DNA of 64,000 nucleotides from Brevibacterium oceani (GCF_013623835.1 NZ_JABKDE010000003.1:62001-126000), one strand, 5' to 3'. Counted from the stretch's first letter, positions 19,641-29,038 are shown. The notes: generated by a model not told the origin, from the letters alone. Numbers and translations are program-made.

Positions 19641-21155
19641 ATGAGAACGCGCACCAGCCGCACCGGCACCAACACCACCAGCGAAGATCCGAACCTCAGC
19701 TCGACCTCGTGCCACTCCGCCCCCCGCGGGATGCCGACCCGTCGTCTTGCCGCGCTGACCACCGCCGCTGCGGCCTGCCTCACCCTCGCCCTGAGCACGA
19801 TGGCAGCACCGGCGCACGCCGCCCCGGCCTCAGACGTGGTCCCCCAGACGGACCAGGAGGCCAAACAGCTCGTCAAAGACCGCGAAGCCGAGGATCCCGG
19901 AGCCCTCAACACGAACAACGTCCCCGAGGGCGTGAGTGTCGAGCAGGCCCGCAAGGCGGTCGAGAAGTCCGATGAGCTCACTCCCGCCGATGTCGAATAC
20001 GCCGCAGCCCAGGAAGACCTCCCCGCGTCCGGCGTCCCCGAAGACTTCTACGAGACCCCGTCCTCGCTGCCGAGCAAGGACGGCACAGTGCTCAAGCAGG
20101 CCGACTCCGAGTTCTACCTCGATCCGGTGAAGCTCATCAAGCATGATGCGAAGGCGACAGCCTTCATGTACAAGACCACGGATGAAAAGGGCACCGCGCG
20201 GGCGGCGACGGCCACACTGCTGACCCCGAAGGGCGCGAGCGGTCACGCCGACGATGCCGTCGTCATCTCGCCCGGAACTCAGGGCATCGCGGACAAGTGC
20301 GCGCCCAGCCGGCAGATGGGAATGGGCACGGAGTACGAGGGGATCTCGGTCGCCTCGGCGTTGGCGGCGAAGCATCCGGTCATCGTCGTCGATTACATGG
20401 GGCTCGGCACCGAGGGCGACCACCACTATCTCGATCGCGTCGAAGAGGGACGCTCGGTCCTCGATGCGGCACGTGCGGTCCAGCAGGTCGACGGCGGCGG
20501 CATCGATGAGGACACGAAGCTGCAGCTGCGCGGATACTCGCAGGGCGGTCACGCCACGGCATCGGCACTGGAGCTCAAGGATGAGTGGGCACCCGAGCTC
20601 AACGTCGCCTCCGCCTCGGCCGGTGCCGTGCCCACTGATCTGTACAAGACGGTCTCCGGGCTCTCGAGCGTCTACACGGCGTTCGCCCTCTACGGAGTCG
20701 ACTCCTTCGCCGCCCAGGCCGACATCGATCTCACCGAGTTCCTCAATGAGAAGGGGCAGAAGACGGTCGCCGAGACCTCGAACCAGTGCACCATCGAGGC
20801 TCTGCTCTCGACCGCCTTCACTGACACGAAATCACTGACGAAGGACGGCCGGTCCCTCCAGGAGATCGTCGAGGAGCGATTCATGGACATCGCCGACAGG
20901 CAGCGACTGGGCAAGGCGCCCGTGCCGGATGTCCCGCTGCTGGTCAACCACAGCCATCTCGACGATGTCATCCCCTTCGAGCAGGGCAAGGAGCTCGCGG
21001 CGACGTGGTGCCGCGCCGGTCACAAGGTCGCCTTCGAGGACAACCTCGGGCCCACGCACATCGGCGGTTACGTTGCTTCGATTCCCCGCATCGAGACCTT
21101 CACCACCCGCACGTTCGCGGGCAAGGCACCACTCGACAGCTGCTGGAGACTGTAG
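19641..21155 (+). CDS. Secreted lipase/esterase of the LIP (secretory lipase) family
   Basis: About 504 residues from ATG 19641 (AGGA 9 nt upstream); an alternative ATG at 19731 would give a tighter signal peptide but has no ribosome site. The segment RRLAALTTAAAACLTLALSTM followed by AAPAHAAPA is a Sec signal with an AxA site. The mature enzyme is an alpha/beta hydrolase: the nucleophile elbow is GYSQGG, the acid is Asp in NHSHLDDVIP, and the His is in GPTHIGGY. Cysteine pairs (DKCAP, NQCTIE, TWCRAG, DSCW) suggest disulfides, fitting an exported protein. It resembles actinobacterial triacylglycerol lipases related to fungal LIP enzymes. It is monocistronic. Confidence 0.88.
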   Translation: MRTRTSRTGTNTTSEDPNLSSTSCHSAPRGMPTRRLAALTTAAAACLTLALSTMAAPAHAAPASDVVPQTDQEAKQLVKDREAEDPGALNTNNVPEGVSVEQARKAVEKSDELTPADVEYAAAQEDLPASGVPEDFYETPSSLPSKDGTVLKQADSEFYLDPVKLIKHDAKATAFMYKTTDEKGTARAATATLLTPKGASGHADDAVVISPGTQGIADKCAPSRQMGMGTEYEGISVASALAAKHPVIVVDYMGLGTEGDHHYLDRVEEGRSVLDAARAVQQVDGGGIDEDTKLQLRGYSQGGHATASALELKDEWAPELNVASASAGAVPTDLYKTVSGLSSVYTAFALYGVDSFAAQADIDLTEFLNEKGQKTVAETSNQCTIEALLSTAFTDTKSLTKDGRSLQEIVEERFMDIADRQRLGKAPVPDVPLLVNHSHLDDVIPFEQGKELAATWCRAGHKVAFEDNLGPTHIGGYVASIPRIETFTTRTFAGKAPLDSCWRL

Positions 21156-21189
21156 GGCTGAGGTTTTAAAGCTCTAGCCATCTCCGGGA

Positions 21190-21247
21190 AACGGGGTCGG
21201 TGCCGAGACACGCATGTCGATTGCGCTGTTTCGGCCCCGGCCCCGTC
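21190..21247 (+). terminator. Imperfect GC-rich hairpin after the lipase gene
   Basis: ACGGGGTCGGTGCCGA pairs with TCGGCCCCGGCCCCGT about 22 nt later, with one wobble and one mismatch. It lies just downstream of the lipase stop and probably ends its transcript. Confidence 0.4.
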
Positions 21248-21281
21248 TCGTTGGTACGGCCGCTTCGTTGGTACGGCCGCT
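21248..21281. repeat. Perfect 17-bp tandem duplication
   Basis: TCGTTGGTACGGCCGCT occurs twice back to back (21248-21264, 21265-21281) in the convergent gap between lipase and amidase. It looks like a recent slippage duplication and may vary between strains. Confidence 0.8.
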
Positions 21282-21307
21282 GCGTCGTCGCGGCGACCTC
21301 CTCAGGG

Positions 21308-22663
21308 TCAGGCGCCCGTGAGCCGAGTACCTCCGATGTCGGCTGCGAACTCGAGCAGATCACGATCCCCGCGCGGCGGGCCGACGATCTGGACGGAGGC
21401 CGGCGGTCGTCCGATGCCAGGTTCACGTCGCACCGGCAGAGTGACCGCCGGCCATCCGAGCACGTTGAATGGCAGCGTGTAGCGCATGAATTTCGCTGCG
21501 GATCCGTCGTCGATCTCGTCCCAGCGGATCACCTCACCTTCGATCGCGGGGGTGACGATGAAATCGACGTCGTCGAAGAACGAGACGGCCGAGGCTCGGA
21601 AGTCCTCCAAGGCGGCCACCTGTGACCGGTACTCCGCCTCGGTGATGGACTGCCCGGACAGGATCTTCGCCCACACCCCCGGCTGGTACAGCTCGCCCTG
21701 TTCGCCGAGGTACTGCTCGTGCAGCACGAATGCCTCATACCGGCGCACGATGTCGTAGATCGCAAGACCCTCGTCGATGACCTTGACGAGGTCGTCCGAT
21801 ATCGCCGAGGTGGCCCTCAGCTCCGCATGATCTCGCCGCCTCTCCCTGAGGTTCTGTCGAGCCCATGCCTGGGCATCCTCCGCGAACGCCCCCGCGCAGT
21901 CGATCAGCCCGGTGTCGACGGTGATGGGTCCGCGCGCACGCGCCTCGCGAACTGCCGCCTCGGCGCCGGCATCACTAACCGCGCCGTCCCCCGTGGTGAT
22001 CGCCGCGAACGCCGTGGCGATCAGGGGGATCTCGCGGGCGAAGAGCCCGACGGTGTCGAAGGACGGCGAGAGCGGGAAGACTCCCTCGGTTGAGAGCGCG
22101 CCGAACGTCGGCTTGAAGCCGATGACACCTTGGCATGCGGCCGGCACTCGCACTGACCCTGCCGTATCGGTCCCCACGGCCAGCGGCACCACCCCGGAGG
22201 CGACCAACGCCGCCGAGCCGGAGCTCGATCCGCCCGTGCACAGCGCGGGGTCGACCGGGTTGGTCACCCGGCCGAAGGCACTCTCATCACCGAGGATGCC
22301 GTACGAGTATTCCTGGCAGTTCGTCTTCGCCACCGGGATGGCTCCGGCCCGTTCAAGGAGGTGGACTACGGGAGCGGTAGTGCTGGGCTCCGGTCCGCTG
22401 CTCACTCGCGAGCCCATCGTCGTCGGGAATCCCGCGACGTCGATGACGTCCTTGATCGCGAACGGCACACCCTCGAGGCGCCGAGGCGGCTGCCCCGCAG
22501 CGGTTCGTTCGGCCGATCTCCGTGCGAGCGTCAGTGCTCGAACGCCCATCGCCGAGGTGACCGCGTTGAGTTCGCGCCCGATGTCCTCGACCGCGGCGAT
22601 CGTTTCATCGATGTTCAGCGCCGAGGCGGCTCCGCGCCGTGTCGTCTCATACACGATTCCCAT
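21308..22663 (-). CDS. Amidase (amidase-signature family)
   Basis: A 451-residue amidase with the Ser-cisSer-Lys triad: Lys in PFAIKDVIDVAG, the cis-Ser in GGSSSGSAALVASG and the nucleophile Ser in GTDTAGSVRVPAA. It hydrolyses an amide or carbamate to acid and ammonia in the cytosol. It is the last of five minus-strand genes that begin with an MHS-type carrier and an M20 amidohydrolase, so it may finish the breakdown of a ureido or amide compound. No good ribosome site is seen before ATG 22663. AtzF/allophanate hydrolase-like use is possible, but the C-terminal domain of AtzF is absent. Confidence 0.88.
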   Translation of the reverse strand: MGIVYETTRRGAASALNIDETIAAVEDIGRELNAVTSAMGVRALTLARRSAERTAAGQPPRRLEGVPFAIKDVIDVAGFPTTMGSRVSSGPEPSTTAPVVHLLERAGAIPVAKTNCQEYSYGILGDESAFGRVTNPVDPALCTGGSSSGSAALVASGVVPLAVGTDTAGSVRVPAACQGVIGFKPTFGALSTEGVFPLSPSFDTVGLFAREIPLIATAFAAITTGDGAVSDAGAEAAVREARARGPITVDTGLIDCAGAFAEDAQAWARQNLRERRRDHAELRATSAISDDLVKVIDEGLAIYDIVRRYEAFVLHEQYLGEQGELYQPGVWAKILSGQSITEAEYRSQVAALEDFRASAVSFFDDVDFIVTPAIEGEVIRWDEIDDGSAAKFMRYTLPFNVLGWPAVTLPVRREPGIGRPPASVQIVGPPRGDRDLLEFAADIGGTRLTGA

Positions 22664-22725
22664 CGTGTCAGAAGAACCGGAAACCGCAATGGCAAAATTC
22701 GCGACCGCGGAAGGCGACTACCGCC

Positions 22726-23472
22726 TCACACCGCCACGTACGACAGGATCATCGACACCAGTGTCGCGACGACGACCGAGTTGAAGGCGAATGCGACGAT
22801 GACGTTCGTGCGCACGAGTCTCCATCCCGAACGGGTGACTGCGCGCCCGGGCAGGGCAGCCGTCATCGTCGAGGACAACACCGCGAAGGTGAGGTAGTCG
22901 CCGAACCTCCGCGGGCCTTCCATGTCGAACTCCAGCTGCCGAGCATCGGCACTGCCGCCGCCTCCCAGATCGATGCGCATGAACTCGAGTGCGAACGAAT
23001 AGACGAGCACAGCCCACGACGCGATGACGTTGGCCAGACCGAGCAGAGCGGCGAACAAAGTGTTCTCCTGCGAGGCAGAAGTGATGAGGTAGATGTTGAG
23101 CAGGAACGCGACGTAGGCAGCCATCACCGCCCACGAGGTGGCGCCGCCCATGCTGAAGAACTTCGTCCACCATCGGCGACGGCGAGCGAGTGCCCACCGG
23201 GAATGGACCATGAGTTCGGTTTCGCTGAGCTCCGCGAGACCGAGATGGGTCCAAGTGAGATATGTGAGGGAGAAGAGCGGCCAGAAGATGAGGAAGATGC
23301 CAACGAGCTCGCGGGTCAGGCGAAACAGCTCACTATCGCCGGAATCGGCCGAGAGCGGATTCATCCCGAAGGCCAGGACGAGGACGATGCTGACGACGAG
23401 GGTGGGCACAGTTGCCACATTCGCCCGTGAGTCATCGGAGAACGTCATCATCTGACTGTGCTTGGGTCGCAT
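22726..23472 (-). CDS. DUF1345-like membrane protein
   Basis: A 248-residue protein with about five hydrophobic segments. The pattern (LVSIVLVLAFGMNPL, then LTYLTWTHLGLAEL, then RFGDYLTFAVLSSTMT) matches the DUF1345 family as I know it, whose function is unknown. ATG 23472 is used; a TTG at 23490 in the same frame is also possible. It lies between the two amidase genes on the same strand (gaps 87 and 62 nt). It may be co-transcribed by position only. Confidence 0.65.
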   Translation of the reverse strand: MRPKHSQMMTFSDDSRANVATVPTLVVSIVLVLAFGMNPLSADSGDSELFRLTRELVGIFLIFWPLFSLTYLTWTHLGLAELSETELMVHSRWALARRRRWWTKFFSMGGATSWAVMAAYVAFLLNIYLITSASQENTLFAALLGLANVIASWAVLVYSFALEFMRIDLGGGGSADARQLEFDMEGPRRFGDYLTFAVLSSTMTAALPGRAVTRSGWRLVRTNVIVAFAFNSVVVATLVSMILSYVAV

Positions 23473-23559
23473 GACGGGGTCCGTCCTCAATCCGATTCAA
23501 AGCCGTCCGGCTCCAGCCTAATCGCTCACAGCACAGCGATCGGCGTTCACACCGTCAGT

Positions 23560-25113
23560 TCACTCCGGCGCGAGCACCGTCCACGGCATCAGCTGCTCGA
23601 TCGCGGCGGCAATCTCGAACGCGGCACGATCGTCGTACGGGTGCGCGACGACTTGGACGCCCGTCGGGATCCCGCAGTCGGCCATCCCTGAGGGCACGTT
23701 GACGATCGGCACCCGGTTGCAGATGTTGAATGGCATCGTCATGTGCGCCTGCCAGTAATGGTCGAGATGGATCCCCTCGACCGTCTGCTCCGCACTGCCG
23801 TCGTGACCGGCCCCACTCGAGCCGGTGCCGCCCGAATCTCGGTGGCCCTCGCGCCCCACTCCCCCGGCGTCGATCGTGATCCCGTCGAGGTAGCTGGCGC
23901 CGGCTTCGAGTCCCGCGACCGCCGAGGTGGGGGCGAGCAGGACATCGAATCCGTCCATCGCGGCCGCGAGCTCCGCCTGGATCTGCGCTTCCATGGCGAG
24001 CCCCTCGTAGAGTGAGCGGCGCGCGGCGACCGCCTCGGCGTCGGCCATGAACTGCAGCGTGTAGTCGGCCAGCGTGTCCTCGTGGCCGCGGGTCGCTGCC
24101 CGCATCGCCTGCGCGAGGAGGTTCCCGAAGTGGGTGAACGCGGTTTCGAAGATCCTCTCGGCCGTCCACGGCAGTTCGATCTCTTCGACGATCGCTCCCG
24201 CTTTCTCCAGCGCCGAGGCGGTCGCCCGGGTGTTGGCGATGATGTCCTCCCCGACGGGGAAGCCCCCCAACCTCAGGCACAGCGCGACGCGACGCCCGCG
24301 GAGACGGTCGACCACCTCGGCGGAGGTGGCATCGAACCCGTCCAGCCAGCCGGTCGAGTCGATCGTGGCATGGTCGCTGGGAGCGAGGCCGATCATGACG
24401 CGGGCGAGCAGCGCGGCATCCGCGACGGTCCGGGCCATCGGCCCATCGCCGCGGTACCAATCCGCGGCCAGCGGCTGGGCGCCGGGGATGCGACCGTAGG
24501 GTGCCTTGAACCCGACGGTGCCGGTGAAGGCGGCGGGCAGCCTCGTCGAACCGGCGATGTCCGAGGCGGTGGCCAGCGGCGCGTACCCGGCGGCGAGAGC
24601 GGCCGCGGACCCGCCGGACGACCCTCCCGGTGAGAGTTCGAGGTTCCACGGATTGCGGGTCACGCCCCACATCGGCGAATGCGTGATCGTCGCGCAGCTG
24701 AACTCCGGCGAAGTCGCCCGAGCATGGACGTAACCGCCCGCCGCGCGGATGCGGGCGATGACAGCGGCGTCTGCCTCGGCGATGGTGTCGCGTTCGTGCA
24801 GGAGTCCCTGGGTCAGTCCGCGGCCGGCGATTGCGTGCTTCTCCTTGGCGATCACGGGAAGGCCGAGCAGCGGTCGGGTGGCCGCCGCCTCGGCGAGGTC
24901 ATCGTCGGTGGCATTCGCGTAGAACTTCTCCGCATCCTTCGCCGAGGTGACCGCTTCCTCGACGACCTCGGTGACCGCATTGACCTGGTCGTCGAGGTGG
25001 GTGATCCGGCCGATGTGAGCTTCAAGGTAGTCGACCGGGGACAGCTCCTTGGCGCGGAAGGCGGCGAGCGCCTCGGTGGCAGAGAGCGTGTGGAGGTCAG
25101 GTGTTGCGGTCAT
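23560..25113 (-). CDS. Amidase (amidase-signature family), second copy
   Basis: A 517-residue amidase. Lys in PVIAKEKHAI, the cis-Ser in PGGSSGGSAAALAAG and the nucleophile Ser in TASDIAGSTRLPAAF form the triad. It is only distantly similar to the amidase at 21308. A Gly/Ser/His-rich insertion (GREGHRDSGGTGSSGAGHD) near residue 430 looks like a flexible loop unique to this protein. The start ATG 25113 has GAGGTGA at good spacing; the frame extends to 25359 but overlaps the upstream gene. It follows the M20 amidohydrolase by 64 nt and is likely co-transcribed with it and the MFS carrier. Confidence 0.9.
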   Translation of the reverse strand: MTATPDLHTLSATEALAAFRAKELSPVDYLEAHIGRITHLDDQVNAVTEVVEEAVTSAKDAEKFYANATDDDLAEAAATRPLLGLPVIAKEKHAIAGRGLTQGLLHERDTIAEADAAVIARIRAAGGYVHARATSPEFSCATITHSPMWGVTRNPWNLELSPGGSSGGSAAALAAGYAPLATASDIAGSTRLPAAFTGTVGFKAPYGRIPGAQPLAADWYRGDGPMARTVADAALLARVMIGLAPSDHATIDSTGWLDGFDATSAEVVDRLRGRRVALCLRLGGFPVGEDIIANTRATASALEKAGAIVEEIELPWTAERIFETAFTHFGNLLAQAMRAATRGHEDTLADYTLQFMADAEAVAARRSLYEGLAMEAQIQAELAAAMDGFDVLLAPTSAVAGLEAGASYLDGITIDAGGVGREGHRDSGGTGSSGAGHDGSAEQTVEGIHLDHYWQAHMTMPFNICNRVPIVNVPSGMADCGIPTGVQVVAHPYDDRAAFEIAAAIEQLMPWTVLAPE

Positions 25114-25177
25114 CGGGTCACCTCGGCGTGAGTTCGTTTGTTGGGCACGGGATGAGTGGAGCTGGGGAGCGTGCCAT

Positions 25178-26554
25178 TCATACCGTAACGCTCGACCGCG
25201 CCTCGGCGACGGAGCGTCCGACCCAAGTCTCACCGTCGCGGACCTCGCTGAGCTGCCCACGCACGAGTTCACCCGCGACCGAGGTGAGCACGCGGACCCC
25301 GCGGAGCATGTCCTCGTCGGTGGTGAACTCGCGTTCGCAGTGGGAAACGCCGTCGACACTGGGGACGAACATCATCACCCCGGGCACACGATGATTCATT
25401 GCCACCGAGTCGTGCCCGGCCATCGTCTCGAGGCGGCGGATGGTCAGGCCTTCGTTGGCCACGGCCTTCTCCGCGAGTTCGACTCCCTCGAGCGGGAACG
25501 GCTGCTTGTCGCGGATGTCGAAGTCCTCAACGTTGATGGTGATGTCGTGGGCTCGGGCGATCTCCGCGATCTGGGTGCGCAGCGAGTCGCGGGCGGTCTG
25601 AACGATGGCCGGGTCTGATGATCTGAGGTCAGCGACCATGTGAACGCGGCGGGGGACGACGATCGGCGAGTTCGGTTCGACGACGTGCTGCCCGACCGAG
25701 GAGACGAGCGCTTCGTCGTCGAACTCATCGACCACCTCGGCGACAGCGAGGACGACCTTCGCGGCCGCGACGAGGGCGTCGTGGCGGTCGGCCATGGCCG
25801 TGGCTCCGGTGTGGGACTGCTCACCGAGGACGTCGATGTCGAGCTTCTGCGTGTACCAGCTGGACTCGACGACGCCGATGTCGGTGGCCTCGCGTTCGAG
25901 GATGCGGCCCTGTTCGATGTGGATCTCGGCATAGGTGATCGCTTCGGGCGGGGTGTCGGTGCCGTCGTAGCCGATGGTCGCGAGTGCTTCGGCGACGGAG
26001 GTGCCGTCGAGGTCGGTGACGGCGAGCATTTCGTCGAGGTCGAACAGGCCGGCGTAGACGGAGCTGCCCATGATCGAGGGAGCGAAGCGGCCGCCCTCCT
26101 CGTTGAACCAGTTGACGACGGCGAGGTTGAACGTCGGCTGCTGTCCGGATTCATCGAGCTGCTCTTTGACGCGCAGGGCAGCGAAGAGTGCGGCGATGAC
26201 GCCATACGCCCCGTCGAAGCGCCCGCCGAGCGGCTGGGAATCGAGATGTGAGCCGATGAGAACGTAGGGGGCGGCGCTGGTGTCAGCCGAGCCGGACGGT
26301 GAGTCAGGGGCCGGGGATGCCTCGGACGCGTCGGGGACGAGCTGGAGGCAGGCGAACATATTGCCGATTGCATCGACACGAACCTCGAAGCTGTGCGCTT
26401 CCGCCCACGCGCGCATCCAGTCGCGCGTCTGCTTGTCCTCGGGCGTGAGCGCCTGTCGGTCGACGCCGTTGTTGTCGGTTGCGCCGATCGTGGCGACGTG
26501 GTGGAAGGCGGTGAGGAAGGCGTTGTCGCTCGAGGGGTCTGCCTGGTGGTTCAT
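25178..26554 (-). CDS. M20 Zn-dependent amidohydrolase (N-carbamoyl amino acid hydrolase/allantoate amidohydrolase type)
   Basis: A 458-residue hydantoinase/carbamoylase-family enzyme. Metal ligands are seen in IGSHLDSQPLGGRFDGAYG (His, Asp), NWFNEEGGRF (Glu-Glu) and MAGHDSVAM (His); EIHIEQGRILE supplies another His. It cleaves N-carbamoyl or ureido groups to release ammonia and CO2. A Ser/Asp/Pro-rich loop (about residues 78-95) is an insertion. ATG 26554 is the best start. It lies between an MHS-type carrier and an amidase on one strand, suggesting a path importing a ureido acid, removing the carbamoyl group and then an amide. The exact substrate is unknown. Confidence 0.9.
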   Translation of the reverse strand: MNHQADPSSDNAFLTAFHHVATIGATDNNGVDRQALTPEDKQTRDWMRAWAEAHSFEVRVDAIGNMFACLQLVPDASEASPAPDSPSGSADTSAAPYVLIGSHLDSQPLGGRFDGAYGVIAALFAALRVKEQLDESGQQPTFNLAVVNWFNEEGGRFAPSIMGSSVYAGLFDLDEMLAVTDLDGTSVAEALATIGYDGTDTPPEAITYAEIHIEQGRILEREATDIGVVESSWYTQKLDIDVLGEQSHTGATAMADRHDALVAAAKVVLAVAEVVDEFDDEALVSSVGQHVVEPNSPIVVPRRVHMVADLRSSDPAIVQTARDSLRTQIAEIARAHDITINVEDFDIRDKQPFPLEGVELAEKAVANEGLTIRRLETMAGHDSVAMNHRVPGVMMFVPSVDGVSHCEREFTTDEDMLRGVRVLTSVAGELVRGQLSEVRDGETWVGRSVAEARSSVTV

Positions 26555-26655
26555 GATGGTCGCTTTCTCTTGTCTCTGATTCATGGGGTCGGTGTGGGGC
26601 GTTTGGATGAGCGGCGCGCGGGTGGACGGGCGCTCTCGAATCCGCGCACCGAGGC

Positions 26656-27960
26656 TTATCCCAGACGTCCGCGGGTCTCGGGCAATCGGGTGACGAAGAT
26701 GAGGATGAGGCACACTGCCGCGCAGGTTGCCATATAGAACCCGGGAGCAGTGTTGACCCCGGTGATGTCGACGAGCCAGGTGCCGACGAACGGCGCGGTC
26801 CCGCCCAGCACTGCGTATGAGATGTTGTAGCTGATCGCCGCCGAGGTGAACCGGGTCTTCGTCGAGAACCGCTCGCAGAAGAACGTGTAGCAGCCGCCGC
26901 CGTAGCAGCACAGCGCGAGGACGAAGATCGTCTGCCCGAGGAAGGCCAGTCCCATGTGTCCGCTGGTGACGAGCCCGAACGCCGGCACCGAGGTGACCGC
27001 CAGGAGGATGGATCCGGCGATGAGCATGGGTTTGCGGCCGACTCGGTCGCCGATGGCTCCCGCGACGGGCAGGAAGATCGTATAACTGGCCATGGCGATC
27101 GCGTTCGTCAGCAGCGACTGTTCCCGGCTGAGGTCGCCGGTGGTCTGGATGTAGGTGACGAAGTAGGCGGAGAGCATGTAGAAGCCGAGTGCGGTGACTC
27201 CGAGGACGAAGAAGACCTGAAGCATGCCGACCCAGTTCTCGCGGAAGGAGTCGCGGATCGGGCTGAATTCCTTCGGACGCTCTTCGGCGGTCTTCTTGAA
27301 TAGTTCGGACTCGTCGGTGCGCGAGCGGATCCAGAGTCCGACGGCGGAGAGAGGCAAGGCAAGCAGGAAGGGGATCCGCCAGCCCCACGAGTCGAAGGAG
27401 GCGTCGGACATCATCGTCGACAGCAGCAGGATGAGGCCGCCGGCGAACACCGACGGCAGTGCGGTCGCGGCGAGGGTGATGTTGATCCAGAGTCCGCGCT
27501 TGCCGACCGGGGCGTGCTCATAGACGAATGAGGGTCCGCCGACCGATTCGCCGCCAGCGGAGAATCCCTGGCCGAGGCGGGCGAGGATAAGCAGGATCGG
27601 AGCGATCCAGCCGATTGTGGCGAAGCCGGGGAGGACGCCGATGAGCGCGGTACAGCAGCCGACGAGGAAGATCGTGATGGTGAGAGTCTTGCGCCTGCCC
27701 ACCTTGTCGCCGAGCGCCCCGAAGAACAGTCCTCCGAGGGGACGCATGACGAAGGCGACGCCGAACGTTGCGAAGATGACGAGGAGTCCGGTGATCCGGT
27801 CGCCCTCGGGGAAGAAGTACTCGGAGAGAATGACGGCCGAGAGGCCGTACAGCGTGAAGTCGTAGAACTCGACGAACTGGCCGATGCTGCCGCCGACGAG
27901 CACCTTCTTCTGCATGCTCGTCGCGGTGGTTCGCTGCTCGGTTGGGGCTGTGGTGGACAT
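26656..27960 (-). CDS. MFS carrier of the metabolite:H+ symporter (MHS) family
   Basis: A 434-residue, 12-helix carrier. GSIGQFVEFYDFTLYG in TM1, the loop 2-3 motif GDKVGRRKTL and GQGFSAGGESVGG in TM5 are signatures of MHS members such as ShiA, ProP and KgtP. ATG 27960 is chosen because AGGAGA lies 6 nt upstream; the frame is open to 28107. It is the first gene of the amidohydrolase cluster. A CAACAG-ATA-CTGTTG palindrome lies 62-77 nt before its start, and a LysR gene is next upstream. It probably imports the cluster substrate. Confidence 0.9.
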   Translation of the reverse strand: MSTTAPTEQRTTATSMQKKVLVGGSIGQFVEFYDFTLYGLSAVILSEYFFPEGDRITGLLVIFATFGVAFVMRPLGGLFFGALGDKVGRRKTLTITIFLVGCCTALIGVLPGFATIGWIAPILLILARLGQGFSAGGESVGGPSFVYEHAPVGKRGLWINITLAATALPSVFAGGLILLLSTMMSDASFDSWGWRIPFLLALPLSAVGLWIRSRTDESELFKKTAEERPKEFSPIRDSFRENWVGMLQVFFVLGVTALGFYMLSAYFVTYIQTTGDLSREQSLLTNAIAMASYTIFLPVAGAIGDRVGRKPMLIAGSILLAVTSVPAFGLVTSGHMGLAFLGQTIFVLALCCYGGGCYTFFCERFSTKTRFTSAAISYNISYAVLGGTAPFVGTWLVDITGVNTAPGFYMATCAAVCLILIFVTRLPETRGRLG

Positions 27961-28022
27961 CCGAGATCTCCTCAGGTCGCGGGATGATTTCCCCCATCCT
28001 TGCGACCCACGCCACATTAGTC

Positions 28023-28037
28023 CAACAGATACTGTTG
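28023..28037. promoter_or_regulatory. Candidate operator before the MFS-amidohydrolase operon
   Basis: CAACAG-ATA-CTGTTG is a 15-bp perfect inverted repeat with 6-bp arms in the 160-nt gap between the LysR gene and the MFS gene. Length and symmetry suit the primary site of a LysR regulator (T-N11-A type). Confidence 0.5.
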
Positions 28038-28120
28038 AACTTCGCCATAGATGGAATTGATGAGACTGGCTCGCCCCGCACACCCACAGGTGCAGATCAG
28101 CTCTCACCCAGAGGAGCGGC

Positions 28121-29038
28121 TCACCCCTCAGGCCCGAGGATCTCCCGAGTCAGCTCACAGAACGCCTGGGCCCGACGACTCAGCCGGAGCTCGGTCGGCC
28201 AGACGAGAGCGAGGTCGATGCTGGGGAAATCATCGAGCAGCGGCACATCGACGGTCTTGGAACCGATATACGTCCCTGACGACACACTCTGACTGAGCAG
28301 GGAGTACCCGAGTCCCATCGCCACAAACGAGCGCACAGTCTCGTATCCGGAGAACCGATGTCGCACCTTCGGAGTGACGCCGGCGATGCGGAAGAGCTCG
28401 TCGTAGTACTGTCGGCTGAAGGGCAGATCGAGCTGGATGTAGTCCTCCTCGGCGAGCTCCGCCAATCGGATCGGGCGCGGACTTTCCCCACCCCCGCCGA
28501 GGCGGTGGCTGAGCGAGACGAGTGCGTGCGGTCGCACGACATCGATGAGGTAGGTGTCGAACCGGTCGGTCAGACCCAAGGTGTAGGTCAGCGCGATATC
28601 ACAGTGTCCCGCAACGAGCGCCTGCTGAAGTTCGTGGAGATCCGCCTCGAGGTAGTTGACCCGAACGTCTGGGTAGCGCTTCTCGAATTCGTCGTGGATG
28701 AGCGGCAGGCGGGTGGGCGCGATCGGCGAGAAGACCCCGACGGTGAGATCACCGCTGAGATGACGGGAGAGGCCCAAGGCGGTCTCGCCGAGGTTGTCCG
28801 AGGCTTCGAGGAAGGGCGTGACTTCTGAGAGGAATCGCTTTCCGGCAGGCGAGAGAACGACCGAGCGGTTCCGCTGCCGGATGAAGAGGTCAAGCCCCAA
28901 CGTGCGTTCGAGCTGCGCCATCGCTGTCGAGATCGCGGATTGGGTGACGTTGAGGTGCCTGGCCGCCTCGGTCATATGCTCCCGCCGCGCGACCTCCTGG
29001 AAGTAGCGCAGCTGCACGAGGGTGAAATCGAGTCCCAT
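28121..29038 (-). CDS. LysR-family transcriptional regulator
   Basis: A 305-residue LysR protein. The N-terminal helix-turn-helix is LVQLRYFQEVARREHMTEAARHLNVTQ, followed by the linker helix and a type 2 periplasmic-fold effector domain (LTVGVFSPIAPTRLP onward). ATG 29038 is used; a GTG at 29062 in frame is the alternative. It is upstream of and in the same direction as the MFS-amidohydrolase-amidase genes, so it probably regulates them through the palindrome at 28023-28037. Confidence 0.92.
   Translation of the reverse strand: MGLDFTLVQLRYFQEVARREHMTEAARHLNVTQSAISTAMAQLERTLGLDLFIRQRNRSVVLSPAGKRFLSEVTPFLEASDNLGETALGLSRHLSGDLTVGVFSPIAPTRLPLIHDEFEKRYPDVRVNYLEADLHELQQALVAGHCDIALTYTLGLTDRFDTYLIDVVRPHALVSLSHRLGGGGESPRPIRLAELAEEDYIQLDLPFSRQYYDELFRIAGVTPKVRHRFSGYETVRSFVAMGLGYSLLSQSVSSGTYIGSKTVDVPLLDDFPSIDLALVWPTELRLSRRAQAFCELTREILGPEG

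Noticed and set aside
25178..27388. Minus-strand frame that joins part of the MFS region to the M20 amidohydrolase
   Set aside because: The upstream part is the wrong frame of the MFS gene; the real start of the amidohydrolase is ATG 26554.
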